Shown in pieces: positions 46,775 to 56,045 of a stretch of DNA of 64,000 nt; positions within the stretch are counted from its first letter, which is position 1; every line of letters begins with the position of its first letter. A program made the translations under genes and the position numbers. The DNA comes from UBA11346 sp038318565 (GTDB taxonomy: Bacteria; Planctomycetota; UBA11346): the NCBI GenBank assembly GCA_038318565.1, contig JBBQCI010000004.1, forward strand, positions 27,294-91,293, given 5' to 3'. The notes beneath the pieces are model-generated. The model was not told the DNA's origin and made no database searches. It saw nothing but the letters and a program-made list of their open reading frames with translations.

Positions 46775-48555
46775 ACGGCGACATCGGCTTCGACCGCCGG
46801 ATCGCCGTGTGGTTCGCTGCCAGTGGAGGTGTCGAGGCAGATGCGACTGCGCACGCGCCAACCCTTCAGTTCGCACAGATCTTCGAAATCAGCGATGGTG
46901 ACCAGGCGGATGTCGGGGGTGTTGTACCAGTGGTAGCGCTTCAGGCCGGTCGTCTCGGGTGCGCGCCCCTGATTGGCGAGGCGGTTGCGGTGGCGGCGGT
47001 GGGCGGCGTTCGGGAAGCTGACGATCGCTGTACGTCCGACCCGCAACATCTCTTCGAGGACGTGTTCGACCCTGCGTACCGCCTGCAGGGTGTGCGAGAG
47101 CACCACCACATCGAAGGCGTGGGTGGCGAACTGGGCCAGGCCGGCCTCGATGTCGGCATTGATCACATCGAGGCCGCGCGCTGCTGTCAGCGCCACTTGA
47201 CGCGGATCCAGCTCGACGCCAACCAGGCGGTTGTGGCCGCGGTCGCGCAGCCGAGCGAGTAGGCCGCCTGCTCCGCACCCGAGGTCCAGCACGCTTGATC
47301 CAGCTTTCACCAATCCGCAGATGCGGCCGTAGTCCAGACGGTCGTGGTAGAAGATTGCCGAGGCATCGTGTCCGAGGGCATCGACCGCACTTGGCACGTG
47401 GCCGTTGCCGCCGGCGATGGTCGACTCGACCAGGGGCCCGTAGATATCCAGTTCGTGTTCCAGGAGGAACGCATCATGTCCGGCGTTGCTGCTGATCTCG
47501 CAGGAGCTGACGCGGCGACCGGCGGCCAGCAGGGCGCGCACCAGATCGCGACTTTGCTCAGGAGGAAACAGCCAGTCGCTGCTGAACGAGACGACCAGCC
47601 AGCGACAGGTCGAAGTCGCAACGGCGGCGCTGAGGGCTGCGGGATCAGTGCCCAGGTCAAAGCGGTCGATAGCCAATGACAGACGGAGATAAGTGTTGGC
47701 GTCGAAGCGCTCGACGAAGCGCTCACCCTGATAAGCGAGGTAGCTGCCGACCGAGAACTGCGCCTCGAAGGCGGTGGTCAGCGGCCGCGGACGCAGGCGG
47801 TCAGCCTCGAACTTCTCCTGCATCGAGGCGCGCGACAGGTACGTGATGTGACCGAGCATGCGCGCGATCGCCAACCCGACTTCGGGGCCATGCTCGCGGC
47901 CGTAATAAGCACCGCCGGCGAAGTCTGGATCGCGGATGATCGCGTTGCGTGCCACGACATCGAAGGCCAGGGCCTGGGCGCCCAGCCGGTGCGCCGTCGC
48001 CAGCAAGGCAACCGCGGCAGTGCGTTCGGGGTGGACGGTCGCCCACAGCATCGCCTGCATGCCTCCCATCGAACCGCCGACTACGGCCTGAAGCCGGGCT
48101 ATGCCGAGATGATCGACCAGGGCGACCTGGGTGCGCACCACGTCTCCCATGGTGATGTCAGGAAAATCCGGGCCGTACGGGGCCCCGGTGCGCGGATCCA
48201 GCGAATCCGGCCCGGTGGTGCCGCGGCAGCCGCCCAGCACGTTGGCGCAGATGACAAAGAGGCGCCGGGTATCGATGTGCTTGCCAGGTCCAACCAGGCA
48301 GTCCCACCAACCGGGGTCGTCGCTGGGATCGTGGCGGGCCACGTGCGAATCGCCGGACAGGGCGTGGCAGAGCAGTACGGCATTACCGCGTTCGGCGTCG
48401 AGAGTGCCGTAGGTCTCGAATGCGACGGTCACGGCTGGCAGAACACCGCCGCGTTCCAGCGCGAATGGGCCGGGCATCTCCAGTCGCTGGAGATGCCGCA
48501 GTGGCCGGGCGCTGCGCGCCGCGTCACTGGAGTTGGCGAAGGCATCCGTGCTCAT
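46756..48555 (-). CDS. metX-metW: Homoserine O-acetyltransferase fused to MetW
   Basis: 599 residues. Residues 1 to about 390 are MetX (alpha/beta hydrolase): HALSGDSH, the nucleophile in VVGGSMGGMQA, Asp in SFSSDWLFPP and His in AGHDAFLLE make the triad; it acetylates (or succinylates) homoserine in methionine synthesis. Residues about 400-599 are MetW, a class I methyltransferase-like domain (VLDLGCGAGGLLARL, VVLSHTLQAVRRVEHVLEEMLRVG, RYHWYNTPDIR). MetW aids MetX activity in other bacteria. The stop-start with the next upstream gene is an ATGA overlap. A sequencing fusion is unlikely since the frame is open throughout. Confidence 0.92.
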   Translation of the reverse strand: MSTDAFANSSDAARSARPLRHLQRLEMPGPFALERGGVLPAVTVAFETYGTLDAERGNAVLLCHALSGDSHVARHDPSDDPGWWDCLVGPGKHIDTRRLFVICANVLGGCRGTTGPDSLDPRTGAPYGPDFPDITMGDVVRTQVALVDHLGIARLQAVVGGSMGGMQAMLWATVHPERTAAVALLATAHRLGAQALAFDVVARNAIIRDPDFAGGAYYGREHGPEVGLAIARMLGHITYLSRASMQEKFEADRLRPRPLTTAFEAQFSVGSYLAYQGERFVERFDANTYLRLSLAIDRFDLGTDPAALSAAVATSTCRWLVVSFSSDWLFPPEQSRDLVRALLAAGRRVSSCEISSNAGHDAFLLEHELDIYGPLVESTIAGGNGHVPSAVDALGHDASAIFYHDRLDYGRICGLVKAGSSVLDLGCGAGGLLARLRDRGHNRLVGVELDPRQVALTAARGLDVINADIEAGLAQFATHAFDVVVLSHTLQAVRRVEHVLEEMLRVGRTAIVSFPNAAHRRHRNRLANQGRAPETTGLKRYHWYNTPDIRLVTIADFEDLCELKGWRVRSRICLDTSTGSEPHGDPAVEADVAVYALSL

Positions 48556-49547
48556 CGCGGCAAGTCTGTCGTGGCGGACGTCGGCGCCAGGGTGCAGCGC
48601 AGGCGGGGATCAAGGTCGGCTAGGTGCCTGGCGAGGTTCTCGTCGGACGTCAGCAATGGCTGTGCCGCCTGGGTCAGCTCGGTGATCGGCAGGGGCAGCA
48701 GGCTGGTCAGCTGCAGCAGTCCCAGACCGTTCCTCGTGGGTGGGATCCGGGCTGCGGTGCACAGCATGGTGCCAGCATCGCCGTCGGCCAGTCGACGTGC
48801 CGAGCCGGGCAGCCAGGCCTCATGACCGGACCATGCTGTAGGCATAGCAGCCAGCACGCACTCCTCCCCGGCCAGCGACCAAGTCAGCACACCACCAGCA
48901 TCAGTCGCATCGGGCATGGCGACCCACCAGCGAGACAGGCCACAGCGGGCTGGGGGCCATGGCAGATCGGCGGCGTCGCAGTAGAGCTTGATCGGCAGTT
49001 GCATGCGACCGATCAGTGCCAGCTCGCTGGTCCACGCATCGAGTGGCGTCCCGGCGGGCAGCTCCCAGGCCACCCGACGTCCGTCACCGGCGATCCAGGC
49101 CAGCGCCATTAGGGTGGCTCGGCCGAGACCCCACCGTGGATCGCGGGCGGGCAGCATGAGCAGCGGTTCGACGGCAGCGGTGCGTCCAAGGGCGGCAGTC
49201 GGCGTGTCCACGTTCCAGCGTGGCACCAGATCGCGACCCAGGCTGCCCAAACGGACCGGCTGGCGTTCCCGCGGGCCAAGATCCTCGCACGGCACGGCTG
49301 GATCAGCGTGGCTGAGCAGCAGCAGATTCGGCAGGCCAAGCCGTCCGGCCAGGGCGAGCGCTTCACGAACCAATTGGTCGCCACGACGGTCGGGCGGTAC
49401 AATCGCGGCAACATGACCCGAGCGCTGATGTTCGATCCACGCGGCCCCGACCGCCAGGGCGAGCGCCTGGCCCGGGTCAGGAGCGGCGAATTGACGCACC
49501 CGTCCTGGGAAGGATGTGCAGGCAACGAGGTCGGCGAGTTCGCTCAT
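48552..49547 (-). CDS. Degenerate transketolase / DXS-like protein
   Basis: 331 residues; not firmly assignable. The order of segments resembles 1-deoxyxylulose-5-phosphate synthase or transketolase: DPGQALALAVGAAWIEHQRSG, then VPPDRRGDQLVREALALAGRLGLPNLLLLS (where a GDG thiamine-phosphate motif would be), then MALAWIAGDGRRVAWELPAGTP and a C-terminal LLPLPITELTQAAQPLLTSDENLARHL. The thiamine-diphosphate GDG-x-N signature and catalytic histidines are not visible, and the protein is short, so it is probably a pseudo-enzyme. It is the first gene of the unit with metX-metW (ATGA overlap). Confidence 0.55.
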   Translation of the reverse strand: MSELADLVACTSFPGRVRQFAAPDPGQALALAVGAAWIEHQRSGHVAAIVPPDRRGDQLVREALALAGRLGLPNLLLLSHADPAVPCEDLGPRERQPVRLGSLGRDLVPRWNVDTPTAALGRTAAVEPLLMLPARDPRWGLGRATLMALAWIAGDGRRVAWELPAGTPLDAWTSELALIGRMQLPIKLYCDAADLPWPPARCGLSRWWVAMPDATDAGGVLTWSLAGEECVLAAMPTAWSGHEAWLPGSARRLADGDAGTMLCTAARIPPTRNGLGLLQLTSLLPLPITELTQAAQPLLTSDENLARHLADLDPRLRCTLAPTSATTDLPR

Positions 49548-49594
49548 GGACGTGGGTGGCCTGGGTAGAGCATGAGGCCAAGAAAGGCAGTGCC

Positions 49595-50047
49595 ATGCCC
49601 ACCGTCGCCGTCATCGGAGCCTCGACCAATGCTGAACGTTACAGCCATCAGGCCGTCCTGCGTTTCGCCGCCCGGGGGTACACCGTCTGGGCGGTCCACC
49701 CGTCCGGTCTGGCGGTAGCCGGCCATCCGTGCTTCCGTGACCTCGCCGCGCTGCCGGGCCGACCCGATATTGTGACCATGTACGTCAACCCTGCGGCTGG
49801 GGCGGGCATGGCGGCGGCGATCCGCGCGGCAACCCCACGCCTGATCATCCTCAATCCCGGGGCCGATGGCGAGCCAGTCGTAAGTGCGCTGTCCGGATTG
49901 CCGGTCATCGAGGCGTGCAGCCTGGTGTTGTTGGCGCGTAAGTACCCAGGTCCCGGGGCCCCGTCGCACAGCGATGGGGCGGCTGCCGAGCAGCGGTGGG
50001 CGGAAATAATGGGCGAAGCTCATCCGCCCACGGTTGCGGAAGCGTAG
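49595..50047 (+). CDS. CoA-binding domain protein (YccU-like)
   Basis: 150 residues of the CoA_binding_2 family: TVAVIGASTNAERYSHQAVLRF, then TVWAVHPSG, DIVTMYVNPAAG and RLIILNPGADGEPVV. It is a Rossmann fold related to the CoA-binding domain of succinyl-CoA synthetase and binds CoA in known members. Physiological role is unknown. The ATG at 49595 is preceded by an AAGAAAGG purine stretch. The 3' end lies inside a palindromic repeat-like sequence. Confidence 0.85.
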   Translation: MPTVAVIGASTNAERYSHQAVLRFAARGYTVWAVHPSGLAVAGHPCFRDLAALPGRPDIVTMYVNPAAGAGMAAAIRAATPRLIILNPGADGEPVVSALSGLPVIEACSLVLLARKYPGPGAPSHSDGAAAEQRWAEIMGEAHPPTVAEA

Positions 50048-50150
50048 CGACGCAACCGAGCTGCGACAAAAGCCGTGGGGGCAGGCCCGTAAGGGCCGCG
50101 GGGGCGAAGCCCCTGAGAGGCCACGCTGGCGCAGGGCGATCCGCTCACGT
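50031..50150. repeat. Palindromic, repeat-like intergenic element
   Basis: CGGTTGCG at 50031-50038 pairs with CGCAACCG at 50051-50058 across the stop of the CoA-binding gene. After it come GGCCCGTAAGGGCC and GGGGGCGAAGCCCC, both palindromic. The base pattern is unlike the flanking genes. Copies elsewhere in the genome are needed to call it a dispersed repeat. Confidence 0.4.
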
Positions 50151-50163
50151 TTGCCATTCCACC

Positions 50164-50913
50164 TCAGCGTGACGGCACTCGATAGACCAGCAGGCGTGCA
50201 TCGGATCGGCCCGGCAGGATAATGGTCCGCTCCGGCTCTGCTCCTGGGACGGCGAAGGTATTGCTGACGAAGAGGGTGCCTGGGCGCATCTCGGCCCGCA
50301 CCTTCTCCCACAAGCGCGGCATCGGTGCCGGCGATAAGAAGACGTAGACCAAATCGTACGTGGCGAGTGGATGCTTGAACAGGTCGCCAAAGCCCATGCG
50401 TACATTGCGTCGTGACAGGGCGCGCAGCCGGCAGATCAGCCACGGCAACGGCGAGGCTTCGATGCCGATAACGGTGGCGTCGGGCCGCTGCCGGGCCACG
50501 GCCAAAGCCGGGCCGCCAAGACCGGCTCCGAGATCGCAGGCGCGGACCCCGGGCGTGGCGGGCAACAGGGTGGCCAGTTCACGAGCCGCGGCGCGGTTGC
50601 TGAGGTACAACGGTACCCGAGTCGCCACGCCACCACCATAGATCAGCGCGAGCAGGCCGAGCGCACCGGCCCAGGTCCACCACGGCACGGCGACGCCGCT
50701 GGCGACGGTAACAGCGAACGGCAGGGCTGCGGCGAGCGGCCACCACCACCACGCCAGCCGCAGCGCTGCGGCGATGGCCATGGCGAGCAGGGCGTCCACC
50801 CCAACCCAGCCCCAACCGGCGACGGATCCGGCAATCAACTCGACCCTGGCGAGCAACAGGGTGACGATGAACGCCGCAATCTGGGCGGTCAGGAAGCGGA
50901 ATGCTGGCGCCAT
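50164..50913 (-). CDS. Membrane-anchored class I methyltransferase
   Basis: 249 residues. Three or four hydrophobic helices fill residues 5-90 (LTAQIAAFIVTLLLARVEL, VDALLAMAIAAALRLAWWWWPLAAALPFAVTVAS, WTWAGALGLLALIYG). The C-terminal part is a SAM-binding fold: RACDLGAGLGGPALAVARQRP (motif I), ATVIGIEASPLP (motif II) and LATYDLVYVFLSP (motif IV). The substrate is unknown. It is convergent with the CoA-binding gene and divergent from motA. Confidence 0.8.
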   Translation of the reverse strand: MAPAFRFLTAQIAAFIVTLLLARVELIAGSVAGWGWVGVDALLAMAIAAALRLAWWWWPLAAALPFAVTVASGVAVPWWTWAGALGLLALIYGGGVATRVPLYLSNRAAARELATLLPATPGVRACDLGAGLGGPALAVARQRPDATVIGIEASPLPWLICRLRALSRRNVRMGFGDLFKHPLATYDLVYVFLSPAPMPRLWEKVRAEMRPGTLFVSNTFAVPGAEPERTIILPGRSDARLLVYRVPSR

Positions 50914-51044
50914 GGGTCTGGTGCAAAGGCTGGTCCGACAATTGGTTGGAGCAACCAGCAGATGTCGGGGCCGGCTTGGGCGCTTGGCACGTCTGGTGCT
51001 TTCAAAGTGGATATGGGCCCGTCTCCGTCTAGGATTGCAACGCC

Positions 51045-51911
51045 ATGATGACCTTCGTCGGCATTATTCTCGGCGTCGTCTGTGTCATGACAGGTTACAT
51101 CCTGCATGGCGGTAGCATGCACATCTTCGTCGCTGCCTGGACGGAGTTCATCGTCATCGTTGGCGGCGCAGCTGGCATCTTCCTGGGTTCCAACGGCATG
51201 GCGGTGACCAAACGCGCGATCGCGGCGGTCATCGGCCTGCTCAAGCCGAATCCGTTCGAGAGCAAAGACGAGTACATGAAGTTGCTGGTGATGATGTACC
51301 AGCTGTTCAGCGTGGCCCGGCGCGACGGCCTCCTGGGACTGGAGCCGCACATGGAGGATCCGCACAAGTCGACGATTATCTCAAAGAATAGCACCTTTCT
51401 GCATCATCACCACAGTGAGGCCTTCTTCTGTGATACGATGAAGGTGATTATCTCTGGTGGTGTCGCCCCGCACGACCTTGCCGAAATGATGGACATCGAC
51501 ATCGAGAGTGCCCGGGTCGAAGGGCACCTGATCCCGGATGCCGTGTCGGCGGCCGCCGACGCCATGCCGGCGGTTGGCATCGTGGCCTGCGTGCTCGGTG
51601 TCATCGTGGTCATGGGCCAGATCGGTGGTGAGGCGGCCGTCCTTGGCCACGCCATCGCCGTCGCCCTGGTCGGTACATTCCTCGGCATCTTTGTCAGCTA
51701 CGTGATCGTCACGCCGATTGCCAAGTCGTTGGGCAACCATCATCGCACCGAGGAAAACTACATCGTGGCGATGAAGCACGCGCTGTTCAGCTTCGCGCGC
51801 GGCGAAAGCCCGATCACCTGCGTCGAATTCGCCCGCCGCCAGATCGAACCCAGCATCCGCCCAGGCTTCACCGAGATGGAGAAGACGCTGAAGGCATCGA
51901 AGACCGGTTGA
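51045..51911 (+). CDS. motA: Flagellar motor stator MotA
   Basis: 288 residues with four membrane helices (about 3-20, 30-48, 174-200, 206-230) and a large cytoplasmic loop. The conserved Pro in the third helix is Pro175 (DAMPAVGIVACVLGV). The loop carries the charged rotor contact region. MotA pairs with MotB to form the ion-driven stator. motB follows 3 bp downstream. The E. coli-like long form is favoured over ExbB/TolQ relatives. No flagellar structural genes are in the window. Confidence 0.95.
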   Translation: MMTFVGIILGVVCVMTGYILHGGSMHIFVAAWTEFIVIVGGAAGIFLGSNGMAVTKRAIAAVIGLLKPNPFESKDEYMKLLVMMYQLFSVARRDGLLGLEPHMEDPHKSTIISKNSTFLHHHHSEAFFCDTMKVIISGGVAPHDLAEMMDIDIESARVEGHLIPDAVSAAADAMPAVGIVACVLGVIVVMGQIGGEAAVLGHAIAVALVGTFLGIFVSYVIVTPIAKSLGNHHRTEENYIVAMKHALFSFARGESPITCVEFARRQIEPSIRPGFTEMEKTLKASKTG

Positions 51912-51914
51912 GAC

Positions 51915-52694
51915 ATGGCAGACGACAAGAAACAGCCGATCATCATCAAGAAGAAGAAGGGTGGCCATGGCGGCCATCACGGCGGCGCATGGAAAATCGC
52001 CTACGCCGACCTAGTAACGGCGATGATGGCCTTCTTCCTGGTCATGTGGATCATCGGCATGGACGTCGAGACCAAGCAGGGCATCGCCGAGTACTTCAAC
52101 AACATGAGCGCCCGTGCCGAGCACGATCCGGCGAGCGCCCAAATCGTCAAAATGCGCGGCGTACCGCCGGCTCGACCGCATCCGATCCCGCCTGCTCCAC
52201 GCGACAACAACCTCGACCGCCAGAACGCTGAAGCGCTTTCAGGCCAGATCGACGGATTAATCAATTCGACGCCGCAGTTGCAGCGCTTCAAGGGCGCGGT
52301 TGATGTGCAGATTGATGACAATCGGATGCGCATCGAGTTCCATGAAGGCGGCGGCCAGTCCCTTTTCGTCGGCGATGGCAATCAGTTGCGTCCAGAGGCA
52401 AAGTTGCTGATCGAAGGCGTATCTGCACTGATGAAGCGTAACCGTGCCAAAGTGATCATCGAAGGACATAGCGAGACCCGTGGGTCCACTGGCGGCAGCG
52501 GTCAGAATCTGTGGGAGCAGTCGACCATGCGAGCGGTCGCGGTGCGCGGAGCGTTGGCCGCCGCCGGCATCGGCGACGAGCGCGTTCTGGAGGTCAAGAG
52601 CTTGGGTGACACCAAACTGAAGCTGCGCGACGATCCATCGAATCTGGCCAATCGACGGGTCGCCATCGTGGCACCGTACGACGAGCCTGAATAG
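51915..52694 (+). CDS. motB: Flagellar motor stator MotB
   Basis: 259 residues. A basic, His/Gly-rich N-terminus precedes the single membrane helix with the proton-carrying Asp32 (YADLVTAMMAFFLVMW). The C-terminal OmpA-like domain (about 125-255: GGGQSLFVGDGNQLRPEAKLLI, VIIEGHSETRG, STMRAVAVRGALAAAGI, NRRVAIV) anchors the stator to peptidoglycan. The plug/linker region lies between (about 55-115). It is the second gene of motAB and ends 6 bp before the convergent ilvD. Confidence 0.95.
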   Translation: MADDKKQPIIIKKKKGGHGGHHGGAWKIAYADLVTAMMAFFLVMWIIGMDVETKQGIAEYFNNMSARAEHDPASAQIVKMRGVPPARPHPIPPAPRDNNLDRQNAEALSGQIDGLINSTPQLQRFKGAVDVQIDDNRMRIEFHEGGGQSLFVGDGNQLRPEAKLLIEGVSALMKRNRAKVIIEGHSETRGSTGGSGQNLWEQSTMRAVAVRGALAAAGIGDERVLEVKSLGDTKLKLRDDPSNLANRRVAIVAPYDEPE

Positions 52695-52700
52695 CCAATC

Positions 52701-54386
52701 TTAACCGACGCGCAGGATGCCGCCGGTGTCGGCGCTGGTCGCCATCGCCTGGTAGCGTTTCAGCCAGCTGCCCTTGATCGGCTTGATCAGCGGCTTCCAG
52801 ACTGTTCGGCGCTTGGCCAGTTCGGCTTCGGGCACCAGCAGTTCAATTGAGCGCTTGCCGATATCGTAGGCGATGCGATCGCCATCCTGAACCAGAGCGA
52901 TGACGCCGCCGGCTGCGGCTTCCGGGCTAACGTGGCCGATCGACGCCCCGCTGGTGCCGCCGCTGAAGCGGCCGTCGGTGATCAGCGCCACCTTACCGCC
53001 AAGACCAGCACCCTTGATGTAGCTGGTCGGGGCGAGCATTTCCTGCATGCCGGGTCCGCCCTTGGGGCCCTCATAGCGGATGACCACGACATGTCCGGCT
53101 TTGACCTTGCCGCCGAGGATGCCAGCGCAGGCGTCTTCCTGGCTGTCATAGACGATCGCTTCGCCGGTGAAGGCGAGCATCTCCGGCACCACGCCGGCGG
53201 TTTTCACGACGCAGCCCTTCTCGGCCAGATTGCCGGTCAGAATGGCGAGTCCACCATCCGTGGTATAGGCGTTGGCGACCGTGCGGATGACGGTGGGGTC
53301 TTTGGTTCGCTCGGTCCTCAGGAGTTCTGCCCAGGTCTGGTCGAGGATGGTACGGCAGGACAGATCAAGCAGCCCGGCGGCGGCCAGTTCGCCAAGAATG
53401 GCGTAAATGCCGCCGGCGAAGTGCACGTCCTCAATGTGGTGATCGCCGTTGGGCGCAATCTTGGCCAGACAGGGGACCTTCTTCGAGATCGTGTCGATGC
53501 GCGAGCAGTCGTATTCGATGCCAGCCTCGCGAGCGATCGCCAACAGATGGAGCACCGTGTTGGTGCTGCCGCCCATCGCCACGTCAAGGGCGACGGCGTT
53601 GTCGAAAGCCGCCTGCGAGACGATCTTCGATGGGGTCAGGTCCTTCTCGACCAGGGTGATGATGTGGCGGGCGGCCTGCTTCCACAGATCGACGCGCTCG
53701 GGATTGAGCTTACCGGGACCTTCGCCCGCCAAGATGGTGCCGTTCCCCGGCAGGGCGAGTCCGAGCGCTTCGCACAGGCAGTTCATCGAATTGGCGGTAA
53801 ACATGCCGCTGCACGAACCGCAAGTCGGGCAGGCGTTCTTCTCAATGTCGCTTAGCTGTTCGGCGCTGACCGTCCCAGCATTGTAGCCGGCGACGGCGGC
53901 GAAGGCGGTAACCAGGTCGATTGCTTTGCCGTCCTTGTCTTTGCCGGCCTTCATCGGTCCGCCGCTGACGAACACCGTGGGAATGTCGACGCGCATGGCG
54001 CCCATCAGCATGCCGGGGACGATTTTGTCGCAGTTGGGGATGCACACCATGCCGTCGAAGCAGTGCGCCATCACCATCGTCTCGACGCAGTCGGCAATCA
54101 GTTCGCGCGAGGGCAGCGACCACAGCATGCCCTTGTGGCCCATGGCGATGCCATCATCGACGCCGATGGTATTGAAGATGAAGGGGATACCCCCGGCTGC
54201 CCGGATCTCGGCCGACACCACTTCGGCGACTTCGTCGAGATGGACGTGTCCGGGAATGATCTCGATGTGACTCGAACAGACCGCGATGAACGGTTTGGCG
54301 AAGTCCTCCTCCTTCAGGCCGGTGGCGCGTAGGAGGGAGCGGTGCGGGGCCCGGTCGAACCCCTTCTTGATGGTGTCGGATCGCAT
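52701..54386 (-). CDS. ilvD: Dihydroxy-acid dehydratase
   Basis: 561 residues. It dehydrates 2,3-dihydroxy-isovalerate and its methyl homologue in branched-chain amino acid synthesis, and carries an Fe-S cluster. Visible cluster cysteines are in CIPNCDKIVPGML (about 117-129) and ACPTCGSCSGMFTANSMN (about 190-207). The C-terminal GRFSGGTSGASIGHVSPEAA is standard. It is monocistronic. Together with leuB at 27174 it shows that the branched-chain pathway is present but scattered. Confidence 0.97.
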   Translation of the reverse strand: MRSDTIKKGFDRAPHRSLLRATGLKEEDFAKPFIAVCSSHIEIIPGHVHLDEVAEVVSAEIRAAGGIPFIFNTIGVDDGIAMGHKGMLWSLPSRELIADCVETMVMAHCFDGMVCIPNCDKIVPGMLMGAMRVDIPTVFVSGGPMKAGKDKDGKAIDLVTAFAAVAGYNAGTVSAEQLSDIEKNACPTCGSCSGMFTANSMNCLCEALGLALPGNGTILAGEGPGKLNPERVDLWKQAARHIITLVEKDLTPSKIVSQAAFDNAVALDVAMGGSTNTVLHLLAIAREAGIEYDCSRIDTISKKVPCLAKIAPNGDHHIEDVHFAGGIYAILGELAAAGLLDLSCRTILDQTWAELLRTERTKDPTVIRTVANAYTTDGGLAILTGNLAEKGCVVKTAGVVPEMLAFTGEAIVYDSQEDACAGILGGKVKAGHVVVIRYEGPKGGPGMQEMLAPTSYIKGAGLGGKVALITDGRFSGGTSGASIGHVSPEAAAGGVIALVQDGDRIAYDIGKRSIELLVPEAELAKRRTVWKPLIKPIKGSWLKRYQAMATSADTGGILRVG

Positions 54387-54507
54387 GCGGCTGGAACGGT
54401 AGGACTACGGCGGCTCGCGCCAGGGGGTCCTAATCAGGTGGCTGTGGCAGCGGCGAGCGCTGCCTCGCGGGCCGGGCGGATAAAGCCGATACCGGCTGCG
54501 AAGTTGG

Positions 54508-55956
54508 TCAGCCGAGTGGAGGCCAGGTCAGTCCAGCGACGCCGAACAACCGGCGCAGGGTTGACGGTAAGTGCTCGATCAGATCCAGGGCATTCCAGCA
54601 AGGACCCTCGATGGCCCATAGCTCGTCCCCGGCCTCGGTCAGCCACAGGATGGCGATACGGGCGGCGTCATAGGGTCGGCAGCCGCGCGCCATCAGGCCG
54701 GCGGCAAGGCCGGCGAGCACGTCGCCCGTACCGCCAACCGCCATGCGTGGATTTCCGCGATGATTCCGCTGCCAGCGCCAGCCATCGCTGATGAAGTCGA
54801 CCGGTGCCTTGGCGAGCAGGGTGCGGTGGACGCTGGCCCAGGCATGTAACTGCTCTTCCTCGGGCATGGCGGCAAGGCCGAGCAGGTTGCGCGCTTCGCC
54901 GCGATGCGGCGTGAGCAGGCAAGGGGCACCGGCCGGCACACCTTCCAGGAGTTCGCTGCAGGCTGGGATCCCATCGGCGTCGAGTACCACCGGTATGCCC
55001 ATCTCCAGACACAGCGAGGCGGCTTGGCGTGCGGCTTCGACGGCGCGGGGATCGCGACCCAGACCATTGCCGACCAGCACGGCGCCAGCGCGTACCGCGT
55101 ACGGCGTCAGTTCGCCGGCCGTGGCGGTGGTGAGAATCGGGCCGGACTGCCGGTGCTGTATGATGGTGGACGGCAGCGTGGGGCCGTCGCAGGTCCAGGC
55201 CCGTACTAGGTCGCAGCCGGTCGCTTGGGCGGCTCGGCACGCCAGCTCCAGGGCACCAGGAAACGGGCCGCCACCAATCACCAGTAGCTCGCCGTTAACG
55301 CCTTTGTGGGCCTCGCGGGGTAGCAGCGGGAAACGGCGGAGGATGCTCGGTTGGATCTCCTGCCAGGCGCGCGGATCGACCCCGATGTCGACGGTGGCGA
55401 ATTCGGCGGTCGCAGACGATCCGAGCAGCTCGTGCTTGGCGGTCTGAAAGCAGACCGTGAACCGTGCCGGCAGGACATCCGAGGTGCCTAGACCGCTTGG
55501 GACATCGGCGGCCAGGACTGGCGCCGCCAGTTGTCGCAGAGACGCCAGGACGGCAGGATATGGTGCGCGCAGGCTGCCGCGCACGCCGGCACCGAGGATG
55601 GCATCGATGATCAGAGCTGGCGGTCGCGCAGGTGGCGCGGCGACGACACGGACGCTCTCCGGCAGGCGGTCGCGGTTGAGTCTGGCCAGATCGCTGCGTG
55701 GGGCGAGTACCGGCCATACTGATACCTCGCGGCCGGATCTACTCAGCAACCGGGCAGCGACGTACCCGTCCCCGCCATTGTTGCCTGGTCCGCAAGCGAC
55801 CAGGATGGGTCCAGATGGAGCCATCCTGGCGGCTTCCTTGGCCAGAGCAGCGCCCGCCCGTTCCATCAATTCGCCGAGATCCTGGCCGAGGGCGATTGCC
55901 GCCGCATCAATCAGTTCGACCTCGTCGAGCGGAACGATGGGGGCTGGTAGCGGCAT
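54508..55956 (-). CDS. nnrD: Bifunctional NAD(P)H-hydrate epimerase / ADP-dependent dehydratase
   Basis: 482 residues that repair hydrated NADH and NADPH. The N-terminal epimerase domain (NnrE/YjeF_N, about 1-205) has DLGELMERAGAAL and ACGPGNNGGDGYVAARLL. The C-terminal kinase-like domain (NnrD/YjeF-C, about 215-482) has REAHKGVNGELLVIGGG, VLDADGIPA, LLTPHRGEARNLLG and MAVGGTGDVLAGLAAGLMARG, the ATP/ADP site. The fusion is the common form. With the salvage operon at 31566-35224 it makes NAD metabolism a theme of the window. Confidence 0.94.
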   Translation of the reverse strand: MPLPAPIVPLDEVELIDAAAIALGQDLGELMERAGAALAKEAARMAPSGPILVACGPGNNGGDGYVAARLLSRSGREVSVWPVLAPRSDLARLNRDRLPESVRVVAAPPARPPALIIDAILGAGVRGSLRAPYPAVLASLRQLAAPVLAADVPSGLGTSDVLPARFTVCFQTAKHELLGSSATAEFATVDIGVDPRAWQEIQPSILRRFPLLPREAHKGVNGELLVIGGGPFPGALELACRAAQATGCDLVRAWTCDGPTLPSTIIQHRQSGPILTTATAGELTPYAVRAGAVLVGNGLGRDPRAVEAARQAASLCLEMGIPVVLDADGIPACSELLEGVPAGAPCLLTPHRGEARNLLGLAAMPEEEQLHAWASVHRTLLAKAPVDFISDGWRWQRNHRGNPRMAVGGTGDVLAGLAAGLMARGCRPYDAARIAILWLTEAGDELWAIEGPCWNALDLIEHLPSTLRRLFGVAGLTWPPLG

Positions 55957-56045
55957 GTCTGCATCTAGCAGCGATTAGGCACGTAGGCCAGCGGCAGCCC
56001 GATTCGTCTTATGCGTTTCGGTTATACGTCAGCCGCCAAGTAGGG

